Positions 1-8,231 of a stretch of DNA of 64,000 nucleotides are shown here, piece after piece. The position numbers and the translations under genes are program-made. The stretch lies in assembly GCA_934615235.1 (NCBI GenBank), contig CAKTTL010000003.1, forward strand, positions 1 through 64,000, in the 5' to 3' direction. Below the pieces are notes generated by a model, which made no database searches, was not told the DNA's origin, and worked only from the letters and a program-made list of their open reading frames with translations. The DNA comes from an uncultured Clostridia bacterium (GTDB lineage: Bacteria; Bacillota; Clostridia; Christensenellales; Aristaeellaceae). Position 1 is the stretch's first letter. Every line of letters begins with the position of its first letter.

Positions 1-151
1 CGCCCCTGTCCGCGACAAAGCCGTCCAGCAGCGCCATCATTTCCCGCGCCGTGATGACCGCATCCTCCGCCTGCGCCGCCGCGCACATTCCCATAAGCAG
101 CGCAAGCGCCAAAAGCGCCGCCGTAAGCCGCTGCAGCAAACCGTTCTTCAT
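1..151 (-). CDS. Secreted beta-helix protein, N-terminal fragment (cut by window edge)
   Basis: Only the first 50 or so codons are in the window; the gene runs off the left edge. It encodes a Sec signal peptide (short basic start, hydrophobic core with LLALALLMGM, AQA-like cleavage) followed by the start of a mature domain. The sequence is nearly identical to the start of the gene at 436-2550 at a constant offset of 2399 bases, so this is a tandem paralogue. I chose ATG at 151; a TTG six bases upstream (157) is equally open. By analogy with its neighbour it is probably an extracellular right-handed beta-helix protein, but the catalytic part is not visible here. Confidence 0.75.
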   Translation of the reverse strand, partial: MKNGLLQRLTAALLALALLMGMCAAAQAEDAVITAREMMALLDGFVADRG

Positions 152-186
152 CTTCAATTCGCCCCGTTTCTCTTCGATTTATGCTG

Positions 187-216
187 ATTTTACCATATAT
201 CTTCCTGTGCGCGCAA
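187..216 (-). promoter_or_regulatory. Promoter of the left-edge beta-helix gene
   Basis: Minus-strand TTGCGC (211-216), 18-base spacer, TAAAAT (187-192). The same boxes and spacer recur upstream of the paralogous gene at 2586-2615, which supports the assignment. Confidence 0.6.
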
Positions 217-325
217 TATTTTCTTCCTCGAATTCCAAACGAGAAGCAACAAATTAACAACACTTCTACTGAACAGCGGCGGGCGAATTTTTGCAGATCT
301 GGATGCGAAAAACACACGTTCTCTT

Positions 326-373
326 CCTCAAAAAAGGCGCTTTCACCGGGAGCGCAGAACCCGGTGAAAGCGC
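326..373 (-). terminator. Rho-independent terminator of the beta-helix gene
   Basis: Perfect 14-base inverted repeat (337-350 with 360-373, arm GCGCTTTCACCGGG) and, on the minus strand, a run of T immediately after it. It lies about 60 bases downstream of the 436-2550 gene and ends its transcript before the next gene's promoter. Confidence 0.9.
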
Positions 374-435
374 TGCAGGACTGTAGTAAATGAGAAAAAT
401 GGCAGGGCGAGAACGGCGGCGTTTTGCTCGATCCA

Positions 436-2550
436 TCAGGGAAGACGTATGACCGTTCCTGCCGTATCGCCAACCAGCGCCAGAAACTCTTGAATTGCCG
501 GTTCGGAATCTGGATAATAGCATTTCCATTCGTTTAAGGTACACAAGCGCCGATTCACAGACTGCACGTAGGTGTTGCCTGAGAAAACCATTGGCTGATT
601 GACCTTTGACGCTCCGAAAAAATTATACTCCGATATGTTAAGCAGGTTCACAGTGGAGCAGTAGAATATGTTGTCAATGAAATAAATGCCATCGTTATTT
701 ACAGCCGACAGGCCATTTTCAAGGCAGGCAGAATACTGCGGAGCAGCTGCTGGATCGATCTGCCGGATCATACCTTCGATCCATCCTTCGCCGCTGTAGA
801 GAACGTAATTATCTCTGAAAGTCAGGTTGGAAATAAACCCTTCGGCGTTTGGATGATCTGTCTTTGCCAGATCGGTAACACGAATGCTGCCGCTATATTC
901 AATGAGGTTGCCGGTATGGGTCATATCGTGGTAAGCTCGGCGTTCCGGACCGGTTGCATGGATCGCAAAAATCAGGGAAAATGTTCCGCAGTGGTGAATG
1001 TAGCAGTCTGTGACGGAATTTTCGGATCCGGTTATCTGAACTGCGCCTCCTCCGCAGCCCGGTTGCAGTACAGCGGCAACTTCGGTCTCATTATATTTGT
1101 GCAATAGACCGCCGCACCATGCGATTTCACAGCTGCGAACCTGCTGCCCGAAATCTCCATCATCGCCGGACGCCGCAATTCCTAAGCACACAGCATATTT
1201 CACGCTGATTCCGACGGCCGATGCGTTTGTTTTCAGGCTGATGGCGGACTGCGCCTGTGGAAGGGCAATCTCGTCGAAAACCTCTGCGGGGTTTCCCTCA
1301 TCGCAGCGAAGAAACAAGGTTCCCGTCTGGACAGCGTTGCCCAGGTCGTGTATGTTTGCAACGTCAAATTCCAGCAGCGAGCAGAAAGTGAGATTCTCCT
1401 TCAATTCGACGGTTACGTCGAAGGGAACGCCCTCCGCAGTACAGTACTCGCCGGTTTTGCGATTCCAATACGGCATGATTTCCTCAGCCGCAAATTCGCC
1501 GCCGTTCAAAACGATGACATTTGTATCCTGTAGCTTCTCGGCAGTGGCCCAGATTTTTACGCCACCCTGATCGAAATATAGCTTCCAGAAATCCGGATCG
1601 TTTGCCTGCGGCAGGTCGCAGCGAATCACAGGGCGTTCGCCTTCTCCATATGCGCCCAGCGTGACTCCCTCAGGAATGACATAGGCATCCGAAGTCAGGC
1701 CGTATTCGCTGTCCGGCGCAACGTACCAATTGCCGCCCCGCTCCAGAAGCACGGCGTCGCCGGGCTTGAGAAAGTTATGCGTTTCATGCAGCCAGCCGAT
1801 ATTAAACGCCCTGTCCAATGTCGCCCAAGCCGTTTCTGGTGATTTACCGTCATTGCTATTGCTTCCGGAATTGGAGATGTAGTAAACCGTCCCCGTCACT
1901 GTAACCGCATCTCGGCGTGCGAAAAAATCCTGCTTTCTGGCTTCTGCTTTGGCAAGAATTTCCTTAGCTTCCTCAGTGATGGAAACGGGAGACCAGCTGG
2001 CCTGCAGCCGCGCGATCGCCGTTTCCGCGTCCGCGCGCGTCAGCGGCGCGTCCGTGTGCAGCGTGTTCGCCTCCGGGTCGTAGTCGAACAGCATTTCGCC
2101 GTCCCAATCGCGCACATCCAGCGCGAAGAAGTACGCCGAAGCGCTGTAATTCCATTCGTGCCAGGGCGAAGGCGCATAAACCGTTTCGCCGAAGAGCGCT
2201 TCGTTAACGGGGTATTCGTCCCAGATTTTTTCGCCGATTTTCTCGTGCAGCGGCCAGCAGTTGTCGCCGAGCGCGACCTTGTCCGGGCGCGCCGTGCAGG
2301 CCGCGCCGTACAGCATGCAGATGCCGTCCGCCCGCGTCAATTGCGCGTCGCTCGCCCTTGCCGCCGGGAACATCGCCTGCCACTCGGCCAGGTGCTCCGC
2401 GCCCCTGTCCGCGACAAAGCCGTCCAGCAGCGCCATCATTTCCCGCGCCGTGATGACCGCATCCTCCGCCTGCGCCATCGCGCACATTCCCATAAGCAGC
2501 GCAAGCGCCACAAGCGCCGCCGCAAACCGCTGCAGCAAACCGTTCTTCAT
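436..2550 (-). CDS. Secreted right-handed beta-helix (pectate-lyase-like) protein
   Basis: About 704 residues. Residues 1-28 form a Sec signal peptide ending in AQA. Residues 30-180 contain a helical segment with a motif (LTRADAETAIARLQ) reminiscent of S-layer-homology repeats, so attachment to the cell surface is possible but not shown. From about residue 220 a segment reading YYISNSGSNSNDG followed by TAWATLDRAF is the typical opening of parallel beta-helix polysaccharide-binding or -cleaving proteins, and the rest has the repetitive turn pattern of that fold. Substrate and catalytic residues cannot be assigned. ATG 2550 is used; TTG 2556 is in frame and near the same weak ribosome site. 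It has its own promoter and terminator and a tandem paralogue on its left. Confidence 0.8.
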   Translation of the reverse strand: MKNGLLQRFAAALVALALLMGMCAMAQAEDAVITAREMMALLDGFVADRGAEHLAEWQAMFPAARASDAQLTRADGICMLYGAACTARPDKVALGDNCWPLHEKIGEKIWDEYPVNEALFGETVYAPSPWHEWNYSASAYFFALDVRDWDGEMLFDYDPEANTLHTDAPLTRADAETAIARLQASWSPVSITEEAKEILAKAEARKQDFFARRDAVTVTGTVYYISNSGSNSNDGKSPETAWATLDRAFNIGWLHETHNFLKPGDAVLLERGGNWYVAPDSEYGLTSDAYVIPEGVTLGAYGEGERPVIRCDLPQANDPDFWKLYFDQGGVKIWATAEKLQDTNVIVLNGGEFAAEEIMPYWNRKTGEYCTAEGVPFDVTVELKENLTFCSLLEFDVANIHDLGNAVQTGTLFLRCDEGNPAEVFDEIALPQAQSAISLKTNASAVGISVKYAVCLGIAASGDDGDFGQQVRSCEIAWCGGLLHKYNETEVAAVLQPGCGGGAVQITGSENSVTDCYIHHCGTFSLIFAIHATGPERRAYHDMTHTGNLIEYSGSIRVTDLAKTDHPNAEGFISNLTFRDNYVLYSGEGWIEGMIRQIDPAAAPQYSACLENGLSAVNNDGIYFIDNIFYCSTVNLLNISEYNFFGASKVNQPMVFSGNTYVQSVNRRLCTLNEWKCYYPDSEPAIQEFLALVGDTAGTVIRLP

Positions 2551-2585
2551 CTTCAATTCGCCCCGTTTCCTTTCGATTTATGCTG

Positions 2586-2615
2586 ATTTTACCATATATT
2601 TTTCTGCGCGCGCAA
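2586..2615 (-). promoter_or_regulatory. Promoter of the beta-helix gene
   Basis: Minus-strand TTGCGC (2610-2615), 18 bases, TAAAAT (2586-2591). It is conserved in position and spacing with the copy at 187-216. Confidence 0.6.
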
Positions 2616-2644
2616 TATGTTTCGCCGCGAATCCCTGTCGTTTC

Positions 2645-2674
2645 TTGACGAAATCTGAATGCTTATGTTATACT
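2645..2674 (+). promoter_or_regulatory. Promoter for the PAP2-like gene
   Basis: TTGACG (2645-2650), 18 bases, TATACT (2669-2674), about 26 bases before the TTG start codon at 2701. Confidence 0.7.
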
Positions 2675-2700
2675 AACAGATAAGGACAGGGGGAGTTATC

Positions 2701-3345
2701 TTGCGCTTATTTACCGGCAAACGCCACGGTTTGTTCTACTTCGCGCCGTTTCTTCTGATCGGCGGGTTTTATTTTGTTACGCAGCTTTTTCCCCTGACCT
2801 ACCACATCGTGCATCTGCCCGTCGACGACGCAATTCCCTTCGTGCCCGCGTTCGTCGTACCGTATTTGATCTGGTATCTCTATGTGCCGCTGCCGCTGGT
2901 TTACATGTTTTTCACCGATCAGGATCTTCTCCGCCGTCAGGCGCTAGCGCTTTTTCCCGGCATGGCCGCAAGCCTGCTTTTCTTCCTCCTTTACCCGACG
3001 CAGATCGATTTTCGTCCCGCCGCGCAGGGCGCGGGCGTTTTCCGCGCGCTCTGCCGTCTCATTTACCGCTTCGACCGGCCGGTGAACGTGCTGCCCAGCC
3101 TGCATTGCTACGAGGCGCTTTCCGTTCATCTCTCCACCTTTCGCAGCCGTTTCGGCAGAAAGCATCCGGCGCTTCGCGCCGCGTCGGCCGTTCTGGTCGC
3201 GCTTATCTGCCTTTCCACCGTGTTCATCAAGCAGCATTCCGTCGCCGATCTCGTCGCCGGGTGCGCGCTGGCCATAGCGTCCTACGCTTTGATGAAAATA
3301 ATCGAAAAAAGGAGGGAACCCCATGCTGCCGGTCAAACCGTTTAA
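2701..3345 (+). CDS. PAP2-superfamily membrane phosphatase-like protein
   Basis: 214 residues with about five or six hydrophobic segments. The PAP2 (phosphatidic acid phosphatase type 2) active-site blocks are visible: PSLH at residues 132-135 and the later H..D block (KQHSVAD, His179 and Asp183). The family removes phosphate from lipid or isoprenoid phosphates at the membrane, or transfers it (some members are inositol-phosphoceramide synthase-like). The first PAP2 motif is poor, so the exact substrate is unknown. It starts at TTG 2701 after a strong GGGGGAG ribosome site, and a good promoter lies upstream. It overlaps the next gene by 23 bases, implying co-translation. Confidence 0.8.
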   Translation: MRLFTGKRHGLFYFAPFLLIGGFYFVTQLFPLTYHIVHLPVDDAIPFVPAFVVPYLIWYLYVPLPLVYMFFTDQDLLRRQALALFPGMAASLLFFLLYPTQIDFRPAAQGAGVFRALCRLIYRFDRPVNVLPSLHCYEALSVHLSTFRSRFGRKHPALRAASAVLVALICLSTVFIKQHSVADLVAGCALAIASYALMKIIEKRREPHAAGQTV

Positions 3346-4120
3346 CGGCGTTTTCTGGATGATTCTGGCTTTGACGATCGTCGCCGTTGCCGCAATCCGC
3401 CGCAATTTCGCCGGCCATCCGTATGCACGCAAGACGCGTTTTTTAACCTGCCTGTGCGCATGCAATATCGTCGTGTTCTTCGTCTACAAGTTCATGCTCT
3501 CCATAGACGCGGAATTCCCCATGCTCGCGGGCATCGACCGTTTCAACTGGTTCAACGAGCTGCCCCTGCAGCTGTGCAACATCAATCTCTTCCTCATCCC
3601 GCTCGGCATTCGCAGGAAGAGCCGCTCGATTCTCGGCTTCTCGTTCTTCACCGCTCCGCTCGGCGCGCTGATGGCGCTGCTTTTCCCGGAGCCCGCGTTC
3701 ACCGGTTTCCCGCTTTTCACCCCGCGGATTCTCGGCTTTTATCTGACTCATTCGCTTCTTATCATCTGCGGGCTGAGCCTTTCGGCGCTGGATCTGTACC
3801 GTCCGCGCTGGCGGGATATTCCCGGCATTCTCCGCACGCTCGGCGTGCTCGCGCTCGGCGCGCACATCGTCAACACGGCGCTGCGCCATACCGTCTGCGC
3901 TTACGCGAACTATTTCTTCACGTACAGAACGGATATCAGCATCCTCAACCTCTTCTGGAAACTGATCCCCGTGCCGCTTCTGTATCTGCTGCCCGGTCTG
4001 CTGATCCTGCTGCCGTATATGTGCATTATCATCGCAGGCGGATCGCTGATGGACAGACGCACCGCGCAGCCGGTCGAAGACGAGGAAGCGGAAGAAGAAA
4101 AGATTACGCAGAGTTCCTGA
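3323..4120 (+). CDS. YwaF-type (TIGR02206-like) integral membrane protein
   Basis: 265 residues with about seven hydrophobic segments and a short acidic C-terminal tail (EDEEAEEE). The pattern FNWFNELPLQLCNINLF in the third segment is characteristic of the YwaF/TMEM164-like membrane family, whose members conserve a Cys and His/Asn near a membrane face. ATG 3323 follows an AAGGAGGG site inside the end of the PAP2-like gene, so the two are translationally linked. A lipid-related role is an inference from the neighbour; no biochemical function is known to me for the bacterial family. Confidence 0.7.
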   Translation: MLPVKPFNGVFWMILALTIVAVAAIRRNFAGHPYARKTRFLTCLCACNIVVFFVYKFMLSIDAEFPMLAGIDRFNWFNELPLQLCNINLFLIPLGIRRKSRSILGFSFFTAPLGALMALLFPEPAFTGFPLFTPRILGFYLTHSLLIICGLSLSALDLYRPRWRDIPGILRTLGVLALGAHIVNTALRHTVCAYANYFFTYRTDISILNLFWKLIPVPLLYLLPGLLILLPYMCIIIAGGSLMDRRTAQPVEDEEAEEEKITQSS

Positions 4121-4169
4121 ACCATATCAATGTCAAAGCAGCTTTAAGCGGCTTTCTTAGAAGAGGGGG

Positions 4170-4217
4170 TTCGGGGGAGGAACCTTCTTTCCCCAGAAAG
4201 AAGGTTCCTCCCCCGAA
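4170..4217. terminator. Long hairpin terminator between convergent genes
   Basis: Perfect 21-base inverted repeat (4170-4190 with 4197-4217) with a six-base loop, lying between the YwaF-like gene and the convergent mazF-like gene. The arm contains GGAACCTTC, shared with hairpins at 39028-39065 and, in shorter form, 44550-44577. The T run follows about ten bases later on the plus strand (CTTTTTATT), so it may act in both directions. Confidence 0.7.
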
Positions 4218-4231
4218 TAACACCCGCCTTT

Positions 4232-4606
4232 TTATTCTCCAATCGCCAGCGACGCGCGGATGGCTCCGTCCACCTCGCGCATTCTTTCTTCGTCCAGCGC
4301 GCCGAGCTTTCGCCGCAGCCGCCTGCCGTCCAGCGTGCGCATCTGCTCCGCCAGCACGACGGACGGGCGCGTCAGCCCCGCTTCTCCCGCCGCAAGCGGC
4401 ACGTGCGTAGGCAGGGCCGCCTTGTGCTGCCGGGAAGTAATGGCCACAACAATTACCGTGGGACTGAAGCGGTTGCCCCGGTTATTCTGTATCACAAGCA
4501 CCGGCCGGATTCCGCCCTGCTCGCTTCCCACGACAGGGTCGAGGTCGGCGCAATAAATATCGCCGCGTTTTACGGTTGTCATAAGGATGTCACGCTCCGA
4601 AACCAT
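4232..4606 (-). CDS. mazF: MazF/PemK-family endoribonuclease toxin
   Basis: About 124 residues. After a short leader the sequence reads KRGDIYCADLDPVVGSEQGG, then RPVLVIQN and VVVAITS, the hallmark beta-barrel blocks of MazF/PemK/NdoA mRNA interferases, which cut single-stranded RNA at short motifs. ATG 4606 has a GGAG five bases away and gives the longer form; ATG 4582 (start MTTVKRGD) matches the family length (116 residues) better. It is the last gene of the birA-acpS-nnr operon. In Bacillus the same neighbourhood carries the antitoxin gene just upstream of the toxin, but here no MazE-like ORF is present between nnr and this gene (39-base gap). Confidence 0.9.
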   Translation of the reverse strand: MVSERDILMTTVKRGDIYCADLDPVVGSEQGGIRPVLVIQNNRGNRFSPTVIVVAITSRQHKAALPTHVPLAAGEAGLTRPSVVLAEQMRTLDGRRLRRKLGALDEERMREVDGAIRASLAIGE

Positions 4607-4645
4607 CGTTTCTCCGCGCCCATCCTTTTCCCTGCGCTTTCCGCT

Positions 4646-6070
4646 TTATCCTATGTCGAGCACATCGATAATGTCCGAGGCGATCATCGATCTTACGCCG
4701 CGTTTTTCGGCGGCGCGCTCTCCCGCGCGTCCATGCAGGAACGCGCCCAGCCGCGCCGCGTCGAAGGGCGCAAGCCCCTGCGCCAGCAGCGCCGCGATGA
4801 TGCCCGTCAGCGTGTCGCCGCTGCCGCCGGTCGCCATGCCGGGCGTGCCGGACAGGTTCAGCGCGCACTGTCCGTCGCGCGCAATCACCGTCGTCGCGCC
4901 CTTGAGAAGCGCCGTGCAGCCGAATTTTTCCGACAGCCACACGGCCGATTCGATCGGGTCCGCCGTTACCTCACGGATATCGCAGCCCAGCAGCCGCGCC
5001 GCCTCGCCGGGATGCGGAGTCATCACCGCGCGCACGCCCAGGGGCTCCGGATGCTCCGCCAGCCAGTTCAGCGCGTCCGCATCCCAAATCTGCAGGATGG
5101 ATTTTTCCGCGCAGAGCGCGGCTAAAATCTCCGCCGCCTCCTGTGTACGGCCGAGGCCGGGCCCGACCGCAACGGCGGATTTCCCCGCCAGCGCGTCGGC
5201 AAGCAGCGTATCGCCGCGTTTGAGGCACATCGCGCAGGGCGCGAGCTCCTGCAGGATCGGGATCGTCTTGCCCGCCGCGAGAATGGTGCAAAGCCCCGCG
5301 CCCGCGCGCATCGCCGCGTTCGCGCACAGCGCCGCCGCTCCGGCCATGCCCAGAGAGCCTGCAATCACCAGCGCGTGGCCGCAGACGCCCTTATGCGCGT
5401 TCATGCCGCGCGCGGGCAGCAGCGCGGAAACGTCGCCGTCCTCCAGCACGGAAAAGCCTTCGCCGTCCTCCGGGATGCCGATATCCGCAACGATCAGCCG
5501 CCCCATGTTTTCCCGTCCCGGAAACAGCGCGTGCGCCAGCTTCATTTTATGAAACGTCACCGTCGTGTCGGCGCGCACCATCAGTTCCTTCGTGCCGCTG
5601 GGCATATCCACCGCCAGCACCGGCAAACCGCAGGCGTTGATAAACTCCGCCGCCTGCGCGTATGCGCCCGAAAGCGGCCGCGCAAGCCCCGTTCCAAAAA
5701 GCGCGTCTACAACCGCGCCGCAGCCCGCGGGAATCGCCATGTCCGGCTGCCAGAGCGTTACCGGAACGCCCAGCGCGCGGCAGAGCTGCGCGTTCAGCCT
5801 TGCGTCGCCGCTGAGCGCGTCCTCCTCGCACATCGCCCAGACAACGGCCCGCCGCCCTTTCCGCGCAAAAAGCCGCGCCGCCGCATAGCCGTCGCCGCCG
5901 TTATTTCCCGGCCCGCAGAAGAAAACCGCGCCCCCTGCCGTCCTGTCGCAAAGCGCGTCCGCCACTGCCTGCGCGGCGTGCTCCATCAGGAGCAGGCTCG
6001 GGTAGCCCGTTTTTTCCATGAACGCCGTTTCGGTCTGTTTCATCTGTTCCGATGTAATGACATATTTCAT
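4646..6070 (-). CDS. nnr: Bifunctional NAD(P)HX epimerase / ADP-dependent NAD(P)HX dehydratase
   Basis: 474 residues with both repair domains. The N-terminal YjeF epimerase half (about 1-205) has SLLLMEHAAQAVAD and the GPGNNGGDGYAAAR loop. The C-terminal ribokinase-like dehydratase half (about 215-474) has HKGVCGHALVIAGS, MTPHPGEAARLL and ATGGSGDTLTGIIAALLAQG, the nucleotide-binding block. The protein repairs hydrated, damaged NADH and NADPH in the cytoplasm. It lies four bases after acpS, the classical acpS-nnr pairing of Clostridia, and upstream of mazF in the same transcript. Confidence 0.95.
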   Translation of the reverse strand: MKYVITSEQMKQTETAFMEKTGYPSLLLMEHAAQAVADALCDRTAGGAVFFCGPGNNGGDGYAAARLFARKGRRAVVWAMCEEDALSGDARLNAQLCRALGVPVTLWQPDMAIPAGCGAVVDALFGTGLARPLSGAYAQAAEFINACGLPVLAVDMPSGTKELMVRADTTVTFHKMKLAHALFPGRENMGRLIVADIGIPEDGEGFSVLEDGDVSALLPARGMNAHKGVCGHALVIAGSLGMAGAAALCANAAMRAGAGLCTILAAGKTIPILQELAPCAMCLKRGDTLLADALAGKSAVAVGPGLGRTQEAAEILAALCAEKSILQIWDADALNWLAEHPEPLGVRAVMTPHPGEAARLLGCDIREVTADPIESAVWLSEKFGCTALLKGATTVIARDGQCALNLSGTPGMATGGSGDTLTGIIAALLAQGLAPFDAARLGAFLHGRAGERAAEKRGVRSMIASDIIDVLDIG

Positions 6071-6073
6071 CCT

Positions 6074-6442
6074 TCAGCCCTCCAGAATCGCCACGGCGGC
6101 CGCCAAGCCGCCCTCGTGCGTGATGGAAAGGTGCATCGCTTTTCCGCCCAGCGCAGCCATTTTCCCGGCCGCGCGGCCGGTAAGGGTATAACGCGGCGCG
6201 CCGCTTTCGTCGTGCGTCACGCCGACCTGCGCAAGCGGCAGCGCGATGCCGCAGCCCATCGCCTTCAGCGCCGCTTCCTTCGCGGCGTAAATTCCCGCCG
6301 CCGTCTGCGCCGCCGCCTGCCCGCGGGAAGCGATATACGCGCGCTCCTCTTCCGTAAAGAAACGCTCCAGAAACCCCGCGCGCGCGATCATTTCGCCCAT
6401 GCGCGCGATTTCGCACAGGTCAAGTCCGATCCCGATCAGCAT
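6074..6442 (-). CDS. acpS: Holo-[acyl-carrier-protein] synthase
   Basis: 122 residues, the normal length. The Mg2+/CoA residues are visible: Asp8 in GIGLDLCEI and Glu56 in AAKEAALKAMG. The enzyme transfers 4-phosphopantetheine from CoA to apo-ACP for fatty-acid synthesis. It overlaps the end of birA by 23 bases and is followed at four bases by nnr, so these genes are translated together. Confidence 0.95.
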   Translation of the reverse strand: MLIGIGLDLCEIARMGEMIARAGFLERFFTEEERAYIASRGQAAAQTAAGIYAAKEAALKAMGCGIALPLAQVGVTHDESGAPRYTLTGRAAGKMAALGGKAMHLSITHEGGLAAAVAILEG

Positions 6443-7175
6443 AGCCCATCATCCCCCGCACCGATACGTCGCCCGCCAGCACACGGCGCAGCGTCCCTTC
6501 GCCGTCGCGCACGAGCAGCGCGCCGGTTTCGTCCATATCCTCCGCTATGCCGGCAAACGTTTCGTTCGTACCGATCACGCGCACCTGCGCCCCGAGCGTC
6601 GCGCACAGCGCGCGGTAATCTTCCAGCCATGCGCCCGCAGCCGCCTGCTCGACGCGCCGCCCGAGCGCACGCAGCAATTCGCGCTCCAGCGCGGAAAGAT
6701 CGAACGGCTTTCCCGTCAGCATCTCAAGCGAGCCGGCCTTTTCGCGCAGCTCCTCCGGAAAATCCGTAATTCTCTGCCGCACGTTTACGCCGATACCGAT
6801 CACCGCCGCGTCGCCCTCGCGCTCCAGCAGAATTCCCGCAACCTTGCGCCCGTCCAGCACAAGATCGTTCGGCCATTTGATGCGCGCAGACGCGCCCAGC
6901 GCGCGGCATGCGTCGCACGCAGCCATCGCCGCCGCAAACGTCAGGCTCGGGAATTTCTCCAGCGGCATTTCGGGGCGCACGACGGCGGAAAGATACAGGC
7001 CCGTCCCCGCGGGAGATTCCCAACGGCGCTGCATCCGCCCGCGCCCCGCCGTCTGCCGCGCGGCCACGACGACGGCTCCGCTTGGCGCGCCCGCGCGCGC
7101 CCAGGTCCGCGCCGCCCGGTTCGTCGAATCGATTTCCTCTTCCCTGCGGATTTCGCAGCCCATCCATTCCTGCAC
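6420..7175 (-). CDS. birA: Biotin-[acetyl-CoA-carboxylase] ligase
   Basis: About 251 residues. The ligase core is clear: EIDSTN near the start, the biotinoyl-AMP loop TAGRGRMQRRW, then IKWPNDLVL and GIGVNV, and a small C-terminal domain. There is no N-terminal helix-turn-helix, so this is a monofunctional (class I) ligase rather than a repressor. I chose GTG 7175 because a GGGAGG site lies seven bases upstream; ATG 7226 would add 17 residues with no ribosome site. It biotinylates the biotin carrier protein of acetyl-CoA carboxylase, which fits its place beside acpS. Confidence 0.92.
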   Translation of the reverse strand: MQEWMGCEIRREEEIDSTNRAARTWARAGAPSGAVVVAARQTAGRGRMQRRWESPAGTGLYLSAVVRPEMPLEKFPSLTFAAAMAACDACRALGASARIKWPNDLVLDGRKVAGILLEREGDAAVIGIGVNVRQRITDFPEELREKAGSLEMLTGKPFDLSALERELLRALGRRVEQAAAGAWLEDYRALCATLGAQVRVIGTNETFAGIAEDMDETGALLVRDGEGTLRRVLAGDVSVRGMMGYADRDRT

Positions 7176-7220
7176 GATTTTGCCTCCCTCGTTCGTTTGA
7201 TAACAGGATACCCGGATTGA

Positions 7221-7249
7221 TTGCATTTTTCAAGCCTTTCATCTATAAT
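7221..7249 (+). promoter_or_regulatory. Promoter of the MoxR-DUF58-transglutaminase operon
   Basis: TTGCAT (7221-7226), 17-base spacer, consensus TATAAT (7244-7249), 34 bases before ATG 7284. Confidence 0.85.
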
Positions 7250-7283
7250 GAATGGGCGAATTTACAAAGAGGAGATTTTACAC

Positions 7284-8231
7284 ATGCAGCAGCCGCGCCG
7301 TCTTGTTCGCGCTCTTCAACAAAATATTGCTCAGGTTGTCGTCGGAAAAGACGATGTGATCGAACTTGCGCTGATCGCGCTCCTTTGCAAGGGCCACATC
7401 CTGATCGAGGACGTGCCCGGCGTGGGCAAAACCACGCTCGCCAGCGCTCTGGCCAAATCACTGGATTGCTCCTTCAAGCGCATCCAGTTCACCCCGGATG
7501 TTACGCCCTCCGACGTAACCGGTTTTTCCATCGTCAATTTCAAAACCAGCGAGCTGGAATACAAGCCCGGCGCGGTCATGAGCCAGATCGTTCTGGCCGA
7601 TGAAATCAACCGCACCTCTCCTAAAACGCAGTCCTCGCTGCTTGAGGTGATGGAAGAATACCAGGTAACGGTCGACGGCGTAACGCATCCGCTGCCCAAA
7701 CCTTTTCTCGTCCTGGCCACGCAGAACCCGGTCGAGTTCGTAGGCACCTATCCGCTGCCCGAGGCGCAGATGGACCGCTTTTTCATGCGCATCTCGATCG
7801 GCTATCCGTCCGTCGAAGACGAAATGGAAATTCTCGAGCGCTATTCCGCGCCCGTTTCGCCGCTTTCCACGCTGCAGCCCGTATGCAACGCCGAGGATAT
7901 TATCGGCATGCAGGCCGCGGTAACGGAAATCTACTGTTCGCGCGAGGTGCGCAGCTATGTGGCGAATATCACCGCCTCCACGCGCCGCCATCCGGCGCTG
8001 CAGCTGGGCGTTTCCACGCGCGGCGCAATCGCGCTGATCAAGGCGGCGCAGGCGAACGCGCTGCTGGCTGGGCGCGATTTCATCCTGCCGGAGGATGTGC
8101 AGCGCATGGCGCTGCCGGTCCTGTGCCACCGCGTGATGCTCAGCCCTGAAGCCCGCATGCAGGGCGACACGGCCGACCGCATCGTTTCAGATATCGTAAA
8201 TAACGTCCAGGTTCCGGTGCGCGTCAAATGA
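7284..8231 (+). CDS. MoxR-family AAA+ ATPase
   Basis: 315 residues. Walker [11 protein letters not shown] lies near residues 42-51 and Walker B LADEINR near 104, followed by sensor 1 (ATQNPVE) and the MoxR lid. The family acts as a chaperone for assembling or activating protein complexes and is commonly encoded with DUF58 and transglutaminase proteins, as here. ATG 7284 follows AGAGGAG; the in-frame upstream ATG 7221 lies in the promoter. It overlaps the DUF58 gene by four bases (ATGA). Confidence 0.95.
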   Translation: MQQPRRLVRALQQNIAQVVVGKDDVIELALIALLCKGHILIEDVPGVGKTTLASALAKSLDCSFKRIQFTPDVTPSDVTGFSIVNFKTSELEYKPGAVMSQIVLADEINRTSPKTQSSLLEVMEEYQVTVDGVTHPLPKPFLVLATQNPVEFVGTYPLPEAQMDRFFMRISIGYPSVEDEMEILERYSAPVSPLSTLQPVCNAEDIIGMQAAVTEIYCSREVRSYVANITASTRRHPALQLGVSTRGAIALIKAAQANALLAGRDFILPEDVQRMALPVLCHRVMLSPEARMQGDTADRIVSDIVNNVQVPVRVK

